From the NCBI GenBank assembly GCA_964511535.1, contig CAZEFW010000003.1, positions 1 to 64,000 on the forward strand: a stretch of 64,000 bases of DNA. Reading direction: 5' to 3'. Shown here one piece after another: positions 14,999 to 23,178 of the stretch (its first letter is position 1; each line of letters begins with the position of its first letter). Source of the stretch: CAZCFB01 sp964511535. GTDB taxonomy: Bacteria > Myxococcota_A > Polyangia > GCA-2747355 > CAZCFB01. The notes under the pieces were generated by a model, which saw nothing but the letters and a program-made list of their open reading frames with translations, ran no database searches and was not told the origin of the DNA. The position numbers were made by a program, and so were the translations under genes.

Positions 14999-17900
14999 TC
15001 ACGGGGCTGTCCAGCTCCACACAGCCCCGTCGCGCAGCCCCTTGGGCGTGTACTTGTGCCCGCCGAACTGGACTGCCTGGTTGAAGTCCCCCACCACGTG
15101 GGTCTGCCCCTGGCTGTCGATGGTCATGCGGCGCCCAAGGTCGTCACCCTTGCTGCCGCCGAGCTTGGCCCACACCAGTTTGCCGCCGAAGTCGAGCATG
15201 CCCACCAGGAAGTCCCCCTTGCCGAAGCCGGTGACGGTCCAGGATTTGACCGACACCGAGCCGCCGGCGATGCCCATGAACTGGATGTTCTGCTCCTTGT
15301 CCATCAGGACATCCCGCACCTGATCGTTGCCCTTGGAGCGGATCGGCGTGACCCAGCTGTTCATGCCGCTGGTCAACATGTAGCTGGCCACGAACCCCTC
15401 GGTGCCGGTGCCCTGGGAGACCTTGGTGGCGCCGAAGGTGGGGGTCTTGCCGTGGAACACCCCGCCCACCAGCACCATGGAGGGGTTGGTCTTCTTGTCC
15501 AGCGCAACGGACCACCCCGAGTCGGCCAGGTCTCCGCCGCCCTTGACCACCCACTGCACCACAAAATTGGAGTTGAGCTTGAGCAGGAACATGTCCGCGT
15601 GCAGGTCCTTGCCGTTGGTCAGCATTGGCGTCAGCTTCTTGCCGCCGAAGGTGACCTGCTTCTTGAAGTAGCCGGTGACGTAGACATTGCCGCTGTTGTC
15701 CGCGGCCACGCCGCGGGCGGTGTCGAAGCCGCTTGATCCGTACTTGAGCGCATTGGACCACCCGCCGCTGGCGGCCTTGATCCGGGCCACGAACATGTCC
15801 TGGCTGTAGGACGACGGGGTGAGCTTGGTGCTGCCCAGGTAGGTGGGATCTGAAAACTCACCCACCAGGTAGACCCACTCCTCGGTGCCGATCATGCCCG
15901 TGGTGATGTCGTTGACCACCTCGTCACCGGTCTCGCCGGAGTCGTCGGCCGTTAGCAGAGCATTGCCCGTGGTTCCGCTCAGCTTGACCACGAAGACGCC
16001 GCCGGCAGCAGCGCTCGAGGAGCCGTCCAGGGTGACGTATTTACTGCCTATCTTGATGTCCATGCTTCCTTCGAAGTTGCCCGCCACCCAGACATCGCCT
16101 GCCTTGTCCACGGTCAGGGCAGTGGCCCTGGCCTTGCCCTTGGTGGTGATGAAGGCCCGGGCCCAGCGCACGATGCCGGCCTTGGTGAAGCTTGCCACCA
16201 GCGCCGCCGTGCCAGTGCCGGCGCCCAGGGTGAGCGTGCCCAGGGTGAGCGTGCCGGAGGCATTCCCGGCAACGTAGATGTTGCCCTTGGCGTCAGCCGC
16301 CACGTCGTAGGCGTAAGCTGCGCCGGTGGAGCTGATCGGCTTTAACCCGTCGGGAAGGCTGCGCACGCAGCGAAAGCCGACCTGGGCGCTGGGAGTCTTG
16401 GGGGGCTGCACCAGGCGGACGGGCGCCCGGATCGCCGTGGCGAAGGAGTTGTAATGCCCCCCCCGGACAATCGTGCTCACGTTCGGCGCGTAGTAGCTCG
16501 GGTCGGTGGCCTCCGAGTAGGAGAGGTCAGTCTTGGCGCTGTCGTGGGTCCACTCCACCACGTTGCCCGCGGTGTCCTTCAGCCCCCAGGCGTTGGCCGG
16601 CGTCTTGCCCACCTCGTTGGTCTGGGTGGTCTTGTTGGTCTTGTACCAGGCCACCGCGTCCGCGGCGCTGTCCTGGCTTGTACACCAGGAGACATCGCCC
16701 TTGTAGGTGGACGTGGCGGTGCCGGCGCGGGCCGCGTACTCCCACTCCGCCTCGGTGGGGAGGCGGAACCCCGGACACTTGCTCATGTCGCCCTTGTAGC
16801 TCGGGTGTGGAGAGCAGTTCCCCGAGATGCATGTGTAGCAGACCGGCAGCTTGCGCTTGGTCGACAGGGCGTTGCAGTAGGCCGCGGCCTGGTACCAGGT
16901 CACGTGCTCCACGGGGCAGTTGGTGGTGCACTTGTTGATGTGAAACGACGGGGCGGTGGATCCCGTCACCTGCTTGTACCGCTCGTTGGTGACCTCGGTG
17001 CTGGCGATCTGGAACGTGCGCGACAGGACCACCGGGTGCAGCGACTCCTTGAGGCTGCTGGCCGGCTGGCGGCATGGCTCGCTGCGGGAGGACCCCATGT
17101 GGTAGCAGCCTGCCGGGATGGTGCAGAACTCGCCGGAGGTTGGGTTGAAGGAGCAGTCCGCGGCCACGGTGGGCGTCACGCATGCCTGGGGTCGCGTGGT
17201 CTTGAGCAGCTCATTCAGGTCGGCCTGGGTCAGCGGTCTGGACCACACCATCAGATCGTCGAAGCGCCCCCTGGCGGGCAGCGCGGTGCTCCCCGATGCC
17301 GTGCCGCTGCCGATGAGCAGGTCCACCTTGTACGAGTCATTTACCCAGCCGTTGAAGCCCGTTGTCCCCTTGGCGTGCACGCCGTTGATGTAGAGGGTCA
17401 CCGCCCCTGTGCTGCCGTTGATCACCAGGGTGATCAGGTACCACTGGTGCGCCTTGGGTGAGAACGCCGTGGAGAGGTCCACTGTGATGCTGCTGCCCTT
17501 CATTTTCACGGTGCAGGTGATGCGCGGGTAGGAGACGACGGCCCCCGTGTTCAGCCCGCAGTGGTACGACTTGCCCAGCTGCAGCAGGACCATCTTGTCC
17601 TTGACCGTGATGTCCCGGCTCGGCGAGTACCAGAACGAGATGGCCATGTTCTTGTAATTGTCCAGCGCCCCCTTGGGATCGGAGATCTTGGCGGCCTCCT
17701 TTTTGCCGCTGAAGTCGAGCCCCGTGCCGGAGGTGCCGGGCCCCCAGAGGTCGCTGCTGGTGAGGATGGCGTCCTGCCCGCCGCCTTTCTCCTTGGCCTT
17801 GAGAGCAGACCCTTCGTTGAAGTTCCAGTACGCCACGCGGCCCTTGGCGAGGTTGACAGGGCCTGCGTCCAGTTTGACCACGCCCTGATCAGGCGGGGGC

Positions 17901-18292
17901 ATCTTCTGGTCCTGGGGGTGCACGTTCTGGTCCTGGGGCGGCACCTTCTGGTCCGTGGGCGGCACCTTCTGGTCAGTGGGCGGTACCTTCTGGTCCGTGG
18001 GCGGCACCTTCTGGTCTATGGGCGGGGTCGTCTTGTCCACCGTGCCGTCCGTGGCGACCTCCTTGTCCAGGGCCTTGTCGTCCGCCGGCTTCTTGGCGTC
18101 GGCCAGCGGGCCGTCCTCCTGCCTGGCGTCCTCGTTGACGGCCTGGCTGTCGCGGAACTGGCAGATGCCGGCGATGCACTCCTTGCCGTCCGGGCAGTCG
18201 GTGTAATTGCCGCCGCAGCGGTAGACGTCGGGGTGGGTGACGTCGAAGCACCCGATCAGGAAGAGGGCCGAGATGATGGTCGCTCTGTACAT
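14999..18292 (-). CDS. Modular lipoprotein: LamG, FGE-sulfatase and beta-propeller-like repeats
   Basis: A 1097-residue surface lipoprotein with its lipobox at Cys15 (FLIGC). A Cys-containing spacer is followed by a 7-residue repeat tract (PPTDQKV type, about residues 88-135). Next come a LamG/concanavalin-like domain (about 144-350), a formylglycine-generating-enzyme-like domain (about 370-650; GCYHMGSS, FRLPTEAEWEYAARAG, GLKDTAGNVVEWT, RGGHYNS, GFRCVRS), and about ten propeller-like repeats (xVYVTGYF/IYVAGN type). The FGE fold here is probably for binding rather than sulfatase activation. AGGAGAGAGGCC precedes the ATG and overlaps the stop of the upstream TPR gene, so the two are co-transcribed. 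Confidence 0.85.
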   Translation of the reverse strand: MYRATIISALFLIGCFDVTHPDVYRCGGNYTDCPDGKECIAGICQFRDSQAVNEDARQEDGPLADAKKPADDKALDKEVATDGTVDKTTPPIDQKVPPTDQKVPPTDQKVPPTDQKVPPQDQNVHPQDQKMPPPDQGVVKLDAGPVNLAKGRVAYWNFNEGSALKAKEKGGGQDAILTSSDLWGPGTSGTGLDFSGKKEAAKISDPKGALDNYKNMAISFWYSPSRDITVKDKMVLLQLGKSYHCGLNTGAVVSYPRITCTVKMKGSSITVDLSTAFSPKAHQWYLITLVINGSTGAVTLYINGVHAKGTTGFNGWVNDSYKVDLLIGSGTASGSTALPARGRFDDLMVWSRPLTQADLNELLKTTRPQACVTPTVAADCSFNPTSGEFCTIPAGCYHMGSSRSEPCRQPASSLKESLHPVVLSRTFQIASTEVTNERYKQVTGSTAPSFHINKCTTNCPVEHVTWYQAAAYCNALSTKRKLPVCYTCISGNCSPHPSYKGDMSKCPGFRLPTEAEWEYAARAGTATSTYKGDVSWCTSQDSAADAVAWYKTNKTTQTNEVGKTPANAWGLKDTAGNVVEWTHDSAKTDLSYSEATDPSYYAPNVSTIVRGGHYNSFATAIRAPVRLVQPPKTPSAQVGFRCVRSLPDGLKPISSTGAAYAYDVAADAKGNIYVAGNASGTLTLGTLTLGAGTGTAALVASFTKAGIVRWARAFITTKGKARATALTVDKAGDVWVAGNFEGSMDIKIGSKYVTLDGSSSAAAGGVFVVKLSGTTGNALLTADDSGETGDEVVNDITTGMIGTEEWVYLVGEFSDPTYLGSTKLTPSSYSQDMFVARIKAASGGWSNALKYGSSGFDTARGVAADNSGNVYVTGYFKKQVTFGGKKLTPMLTNGKDLHADMFLLKLNSNFVVQWVVKGGGDLADSGWSVALDKKTNPSMVLVGGVFHGKTPTFGATKVSQGTGTEGFVASYMLTSGMNSWVTPIRSKGNDQVRDVLMDKEQNIQFMGIAGGSVSVKSWTVTGFGKGDFLVGMLDFGGKLVWAKLGGSKGDDLGRRMTIDSQGQTHVVGDFNQAVQFGGHKYTPKGLRDGAVWSWTAP
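17890..18024 (-). repeat. In-frame 21-base repeat coding a PPTDQKV linker
   Basis: Seven or so 21-base units (for example GGCACCTTCTGGTCCGTGGG on the plus strand) encode a Pro/Asp/Gln linker between lipid anchor and LamG domain. Outer units are diverged (QDQNVHP, QDQKMPP) and inner ones near-identical, a sign of recent slippage. Confidence 0.8.
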
Positions 18293-18302
18293 GGCCTCTC
18301 TC

Positions 18303-19166
18303 CTAGAACCTGATGATGCCGACGACGCCGGCGCCATCGCTGTTGCCGTAAGGCAGAAAAGCTGCGGTGGAGGGGCCCTCATCCGGCGTGAGCATCACCT
18401 CCCAGATCAGCAGCCCGGCGCCGGCCGCAGCCAGCACCGCCCCGCTCACCAGGGCGCCGATCTGGGTCGCCTCGTAGTTCTGCCCGTCATGCTCGATCTG
18501 CTGCAGCTCCTCGTAGGTGGTCTTGCCGTCGGCGACGCCGTCCTCGTAAGCGCTCTGCTTCAGGCCGGCCAGCGCGCCGAAGGCGATGCCGGCGCCCAGG
18601 GCTGCTGCTCCGAGGCCGACGCCGACCCAGCCGGCGGTCCAGCGCCAAGTGCGCTCGCTCGTGGGCGGGACTGGCGCAGGTTTCGGCGCGAGCTCTGGCT
18701 CGGGCTTCGGCTCGGGCTTTGGCGCCGGCTTCGGGGTCGGCCTGGGGGCGGGTTTCGGTGCAGGAGCAGGCTTCGCCTGGGCCTCGATTCGCTTGTTCAG
18801 GTTCCGGATCCGCTCCTCCACCACGGGGCGGTTGGGTGAGTCGGGTTTCTTCTGCAGGTAGAGCTCGTAGTACTTTACCGCCTGCTTCAGCTCGGCGAGC
18901 ACCTCGTGGCAGCGGCCGATGTTGTGCAGCAGCTCGGGCAGCGGCGCCAGGTCGTAGGCCTTCTTGAACTCCACCACAGCCTGGGCGTACCTCCCCGTGT
19001 TGTACAGCTGCTGGGCTACCTGGTGGTACCGCTTGGCGGTCTCCCAGTTGGGAGACTTCTTTATCTCTTCGATGGTCTGGCCCGTGACAGGCGCTGGCCA
19101 GCAACAGAGCGCCAGCGCGGCGACCAGGGCGCCGAGGCGGGCTATTCGTGGAATCGGGATGTGCAT
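18303..19166 (-). CDS. Exported TPR protein with Pro/Lys-rich linker and membrane segments
   Basis: A 287-residue protein. A signal peptide (about residues 1-28, ending PVTGQ) is followed by TPR-like repeats (YNTGRYAQAVVEFKKAYDLA; LHNIGRCHEVLAELKQAVKYY). Then come a PKPAP/PKPEP linker (about 130-165), a hydrophobic Gly/Ala segment (VGVGLGAAALGAGIAFGALAG) and a second one near 240-258. This TPR, linker and two-segment layout is common in myxobacterial envelope proteins of unknown role. It sits 10 bases upstream of the large modular lipoprotein and is presumably its partner. The start at 19166 is chosen because it opens the signal peptide. Confidence 0.75.
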   Translation of the reverse strand: MHIPIPRIARLGALVAALALCCWPAPVTGQTIEEIKKSPNWETAKRYHQVAQQLYNTGRYAQAVVEFKKAYDLAPLPELLHNIGRCHEVLAELKQAVKYYELYLQKKPDSPNRPVVEERIRNLNKRIEAQAKPAPAPKPAPRPTPKPAPKPEPKPEPELAPKPAPVPPTSERTWRWTAGWVGVGLGAAALGAGIAFGALAGLKQSAYEDGVADGKTTYEELQQIEHDGQNYEATQIGALVSGAVLAAAGAGLLIWEVMLTPDEGPSTAAFLPYGNSDGAGVVGIIRF

Positions 19167-19215
19167 GGTCCCCAACGGTACCACGCAGGGGCGGGTAAAA
19201 TCAGCAGCAGCGGGG

Positions 19216-19827
19216 CTATCCGAAGGTCTTGCTGTCCTGGCGCTTGCGCCTGGGCGGCTCATCCTCGGGATCGTCATCCACGGTGGGCTCGGGAGCGGCG
19301 GCAGCGGCGGAGAAGTCATCGTCCTCCACCTCGGAGATCTGCAGCACCTTGGCGTTGCTCACGATGTAGCGCATCAGGTTGACCACGTGGCGCTTCTCGG
19401 CGCGGATGATGGAGTCGAGCACCTCGCTCTCCTCCAGCAGGTCCTGCATGGCCTGGTAGAACTGCAGGGTCGCCTTCTCCAGGCCGATGGCCCGCACAAG
19501 GGCGTCCTCGCGAGTCTTGATCCGATCCACCTGGGCCAGCAGGCCGCCCTTGCCGCCGAAGAAATGCGAGATCGACATGGCCCGCAGGTAGTGCCAACGC
19601 TCCTCGCCGCCCGCCTCTTCCGCACCCTCCACGTCGGGCACCTTGCGCAGCAGGGCCGAGAAGGCCTTGCCGTGAGCCACCTCTTCCTTGGCGAGGACTC
19701 GGAAAATGTCAGCGAGATCACGCTCCTCGCTGAACTTCTTGGCCAACTTTTCGTAGGCCTTGGAACCGAGTTCTTCGGTCTTGATGGCGAACTCAACTGC
19801 TTTTTTGAGGGTGAGCTGCTCGAGCAT
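19216..19827 (-). CDS. Rubrerythrin/ferritin-like di-iron protein
   Basis: A 203-residue ferritin-like four-helix protein with metal-ligand pattern residues: Glu in KTEELGSKAYEKLA, E-x2-H in KEEVAHGKAF, Glu in GLEKATLQFYQ and E-x2-H in AEKRHVVNL. A GGAGGAGACC ribosome site fixes the ATG at 19827. An alternative ATG at 19854 lacks one. It has no C-terminal rubredoxin Cys motif, so it is not a classical rubrerythrin. The tail is acidic and Pro-rich and ends with a basic patch. Its probable role is oxidant or iron handling. It is divergent from the PHP gene. Confidence 0.8.
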   Translation of the reverse strand: MLEQLTLKKAVEFAIKTEELGSKAYEKLAKKFSEERDLADIFRVLAKEEVAHGKAFSALLRKVPDVEGAEEAGGEERWHYLRAMSISHFFGGKGGLLAQVDRIKTREDALVRAIGLEKATLQFYQAMQDLLEESEVLDSIIRAEKRHVVNLMRYIVSNAKVLQISEVEDDDFSAAAAAPEPTVDDDPEDEPPRRKRQDSKTFG

Positions 19828-19879
19828 GGTCTCCTCCGGCGTCAGGTGCTCCAAAGTGCATTTTTTGCTCTATATCACA

Positions 19880-19907
19880 TTGCCTTATTAGGATCAGTCG
19901 CTATCAT
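19880..19907 (+). promoter_or_regulatory. Promoter for the PHP-domain gene
   Basis: TTGCCT (19880-19885) and TATCAT (19902-19907) lie 16 bases apart in a conspicuous AT-rich patch between divergent genes. The -10 match is good and the -35 weak. Confidence 0.4.
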
Positions 19908-19934
19908 GCCTCACCTTTGAAGGCGCCAGTAACG

Positions 19935-21212
19935 ATGACCCAACGACAGATACCCGGCAAGGCGTACGCCATCACCCACATCCACACCGACGCGAGCAAC
20001 GCGGAGGCGAGCGATCTGGACCCGCGCATCAGCGGCGCCATCAACAGCATCCCCGCGGCGCGGGGAAGGGTGGGCTGGGCAGAGTGCTTCACGCCGGTGT
20101 CGCGGCTGGTGCGTTTGCTGCAACGTGGGCAGGGCGGCAACGGCCCGGTGCACATCATCACGCTGACTGACCATATCCGGCGCAAGGCTCACCGGATCCC
20201 GAAGCGCCACATGGCCGCGGCCGCCGCAGAGCCCCGCCTGGCCATCGGCGGCGAGATCACCACCCGCAGCCGGGACGTGGACGGCGTGTACCGCAAGGCG
20301 CCCGAGATCCTCGCCTACGGCGCCCTGGAGCCGGTCATCGGCCCCGACGGCCCCTACAGCGGCCTGTCTCAGGACCTGCTGGACGAGCTGTACGCCACCT
20401 GCATGGACGACGAGGGCAAGGAGCTCGACACCCGGCGCGCGGCGCGGGTGCTGAGGCGGCGGGGCATCGCCCACGGGCTGAGCCACCCGTTCGACAACCA
20501 CGAGCTCTCCCTGGAGGGCACGTTCCAGCTCATCAGCGAGTTCCCCTTCACCGAGACCGTCAACGGCGGCTACTTCGCCCAGAGCGCCCGGGTGCTCGAC
20601 GCGTTCATCCGGCTGAACAACGCCGTCCTGCGCGGGGGCGAGGTGGCCCACCGCCACCTGAGCCCGGTGGGCCAGCGCATCATCCAGCACATCAGGCGGC
20701 ATGGGCGGCCGATCCAGCCGTGGGGCGGATCCGACGCCCACAGCCATGACTTCGACCGTGTGGTGATGGCCATGGACCCTGGCGCCGGGCGGCGCGCGGA
20801 AGATCTGCGCCCGCGGGACCTTTTTCAGGCCATGCTGGCCTGGGAGCATGGCACCGCTGGCGATGTGAAAGAGACCGCGCCGCCGGCGACCCCCTTCACC
20901 ATCCTCGGCAGGGCGGCCACGCCAGCGCACCAGGTGGCCGACGTCACCGCCATCGTGCTGCGCAACTTCCGCATGAACGGCCTGCCGATGCTCAACCCGC
21001 TCATCGGCCCGGCGGTGGCGCTGATCACCTTCCGCATCACCCAGGACGAGCTGCGCAAGCGAATGCGGGCGCAGAAACAGCGGCACCGCACCCTGCGGCG
21101 CGAGTTCAACCCCGAGGCGCTGCTGCGCCACGTGCGCATGCCCGACGCGTCGATGCTGGTCACGCCGCGTCGGGGCGGCGGCCTGCTCCGGTTGGTCCGG
21201 ATGGCCGGCTGA
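19935..21212 (+). CDS. PHP-domain metal-dependent phosphoesterase-like protein
   Basis: A 425-residue protein with PHP metal-binding motifs in order: ITHIHTDAS near residue 12, IITLTDH near 76, GGEITT near 107, HGLSHPFDNHE near 180 and GGSDAHSHDF near 265. It resembles PHP proteins with an insertion rather than histidinol phosphatase or a polymerase domain. The rest, from about 330, is a Lys/Arg-rich helical tail of unknown role. An in-frame TTG at 19917 is an alternative start. The 3' end overlaps the convergent membrane-protein gene by 53 bases. Substrate unknown. Confidence 0.8.
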   Translation: MTQRQIPGKAYAITHIHTDASNAEASDLDPRISGAINSIPAARGRVGWAECFTPVSRLVRLLQRGQGGNGPVHIITLTDHIRRKAHRIPKRHMAAAAAEPRLAIGGEITTRSRDVDGVYRKAPEILAYGALEPVIGPDGPYSGLSQDLLDELYATCMDDEGKELDTRRAARVLRRRGIAHGLSHPFDNHELSLEGTFQLISEFPFTETVNGGYFAQSARVLDAFIRLNNAVLRGGEVAHRHLSPVGQRIIQHIRRHGRPIQPWGGSDAHSHDFDRVVMAMDPGAGRRAEDLRPRDLFQAMLAWEHGTAGDVKETAPPATPFTILGRAATPAHQVADVTAIVLRNFRMNGLPMLNPLIGPAVALITFRITQDELRKRMRAQKQRHRTLRREFNPEALLRHVRMPDASMLVTPRRGGGLLRLVRMAG

Positions 21213-23145
21213 CCCACGCCAGTACCCCCGCGAGCAACACCCAGGCGCAGATGGAGACCCAGGTGGGCCAGCGGTCCGGCCTGTAGGTCAGCACCATGGC
21301 GTGGCGCCCGGGGGCGAGGCCGACCACCTGCATCAGCCCGTCCCGGGTGGGCACCAGGCGAGCGCCGGGAGGGCCGCGCAGCCTCCACGCCGGGGCGGCG
21401 GCGGTCTTCACCAGCAGGCGCCCTGCCCTGGCCCTGTTGTCCACGGTAACCGCGATGCGGCCCGGGCGGTGGTCCTCGCTGTCCACCTCGAGGCCCGCGG
21501 TGCGCGGCGCTGTCCAGTGCGAGATCGCGTCCCGCCGGGCGTAGATGGTGTACCGGCCGATCCTGCGCTGCCGCTGGAAGACGCCCACCCCGTCCATGTG
21601 GCGCGCCAGGAACGGATCCGAGAGCACCAGGTGCGTGGCGTTGGAGCGCTCCATCATCCAGAGCAGCCGCTGCAGCTGCTGCCCGCCGCGTGGGGGCTGC
21701 GAGTAGAGGTTGCCCATCTCGCTGGCGGTCCAGCTCGCGGTGTTGAAGGGCGTGACGCTGTAGGCCGCGCCGAGCTGCCGCACGCCGGTCTCGCGCGCGG
21801 TGAGCGCCAGCACGTGGGACATGCCGAGCTTGCGGTCGAAGGGCGCGGTGAGCAGGGTGTCCTGGATGTAGACCCGTCCCCATTGCGGGCTGCGGCGGGC
21901 CGCGAGCTCCTGCCACAGCGCGCGCACCTCGCGCATCTCCGGCCCGGAGGCGGGAGGCACCTCACGAACCAGGGGCCTGGCCCACCAGAAGCATGTCGCC
22001 AGGGCGGCCACGGCCAGGGCGGCCAGGACCGGTGTCGGCGGCGGGGGGAGCCGCGCCTTGCCCGGGCGAGAGAGCCAGGCCAGGGCAGCCAGGGCCAGGC
22101 CTATCCGGACGATGGCGAGGAACCGCCAGCTCACCGGCCCCAGGAGGCTCCACCGCATGGGCTCGGCCCAGATGAGCACCGCCAGCACCACCAGGGAGGC
22201 CAGGCCGCCCATGGCCGACAGGTCGCCGCCCGGGACGCCGCGGCGGTGGTCCCGGCATACCCGCCACAGGCCGGCCAGGCCGAGCGCTGCCAGGGCCACC
22301 ATGGGCACAGCGTCGGTGTAGTACAGGTCGCCGGGCACCGAGTGGCTGTCCAGGTTGCCCGCGGCGAGGCCGAAATAGCGGGTGGGCAGCAGCAGGCGCG
22401 CGAAGAGCAGCCCGGGGGACAGGTGCTGCACCTCGGCCTCCAGGCGTCCGCCGGTGGCCAGCAGCAGGGGGAGCCAGTAGACCATCGAGGCCGCGGCGCC
22501 CACCCCGCCAGCCAGCACGAGCCGGCCCATGGCCCGGCCGCGTCTGAGCAACGCCAGCAGGGCCAGGCAGAGCACAGCGGGCAGGACGACGAACAGGTGC
22601 GTCAGCCCGATGAACCCGAACAGGGCCGCGGTCCATGCCAGGTCGCGAGGCGTGTGATGGGGGCGCACCAGCCGGTCGAGCAGCAGGATGAGGCCCGCCG
22701 CGGCGAGGGAGAAGGTCCACATGCCGCTCAGCGCCGAGCCGAGGCCCAGCAGGCCCGGCCGCTGGATCAGCAGCAGGTACGCCACCAGCGCCGCGGGCAG
22801 CACGCCCAGGCGGCGACGCGCCACCACGAACAGCGCCAGGCTCGGGGCCAGGAAGCCGAGCCACACCGCCCCGGCGTAGAGCGGCTCCAGGGGCAACCCC
22901 GCCCGGGCCAGCGCCGCCAGGGCGCCGTACCACAGCGGCGAGTGCAGCTGGTGCACGGGGAAGCCGCAGTAGGCCACCTCTGACCAGCCGCGCCCCGCGG
23001 TGTGGGCCAGGGCGTGCGCCTCGGCCAGGTGGACCGGATTGTCCAGGTAGGTGACGGCGCCGCCCCCTGCCAGCACGGGCCAGGCCAGCACCACCGAACA
23101 TGCCGCGAGCAGGAGCGCGGCCAGCCAGGTGCCGGTCTTGGGCAT
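21160..23145 (-). CDS. Large polytopic membrane protein, glycosyltransferase-C-like layout
   Basis: A 661-residue protein with about 12 membrane segments, including an N-terminal one, and a last one near residue 640. A soluble, probably periplasmic, domain spans about 400-630. The layout (early acidic YLDNPVHLAEAH motif in the first loop, YWLP near the middle, large C-terminal domain) resembles the 6-pyruvoyl-tetrahydropterin-synthase-related membrane family and GT-C glycosyltransferases. I infer lipid-linked sugar transfer or surface polymer handling with low certainty. It starts 33 bases after the propeller lipoprotein gene, so an operon is likely. Confidence 0.65.
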   Translation of the reverse strand: MPKTGTWLAALLLAACSVVLAWPVLAGGGAVTYLDNPVHLAEAHALAHTAGRGWSEVAYCGFPVHQLHSPLWYGALAALARAGLPLEPLYAGAVWLGFLAPSLALFVVARRRLGVLPAALVAYLLLIQRPGLLGLGSALSGMWTFSLAAAGLILLLDRLVRPHHTPRDLAWTAALFGFIGLTHLFVVLPAVLCLALLALLRRGRAMGRLVLAGGVGAAASMVYWLPLLLATGGRLEAEVQHLSPGLLFARLLLPTRYFGLAAGNLDSHSVPGDLYYTDAVPMVALAALGLAGLWRVCRDHRRGVPGGDLSAMGGLASLVVLAVLIWAEPMRWSLLGPVSWRFLAIVRIGLALAALAWLSRPGKARLPPPPTPVLAALAVAALATCFWWARPLVREVPPASGPEMREVRALWQELAARRSPQWGRVYIQDTLLTAPFDRKLGMSHVLALTARETGVRQLGAAYSVTPFNTASWTASEMGNLYSQPPRGGQQLQRLLWMMERSNATHLVLSDPFLARHMDGVGVFQRQRRIGRYTIYARRDAISHWTAPRTAGLEVDSEDHRPGRIAVTVDNRARAGRLLVKTAAAPAWRLRGPPGARLVPTRDGLMQVVGLAPGRHAMVLTYRPDRWPTWVSICAWVLLAGVLAWVSRPSGPTGAGRRPDAA

Positions 23146-23178
23146 CACGGTGGTCTGATGTCGTCGGGGGCGCCGGGG

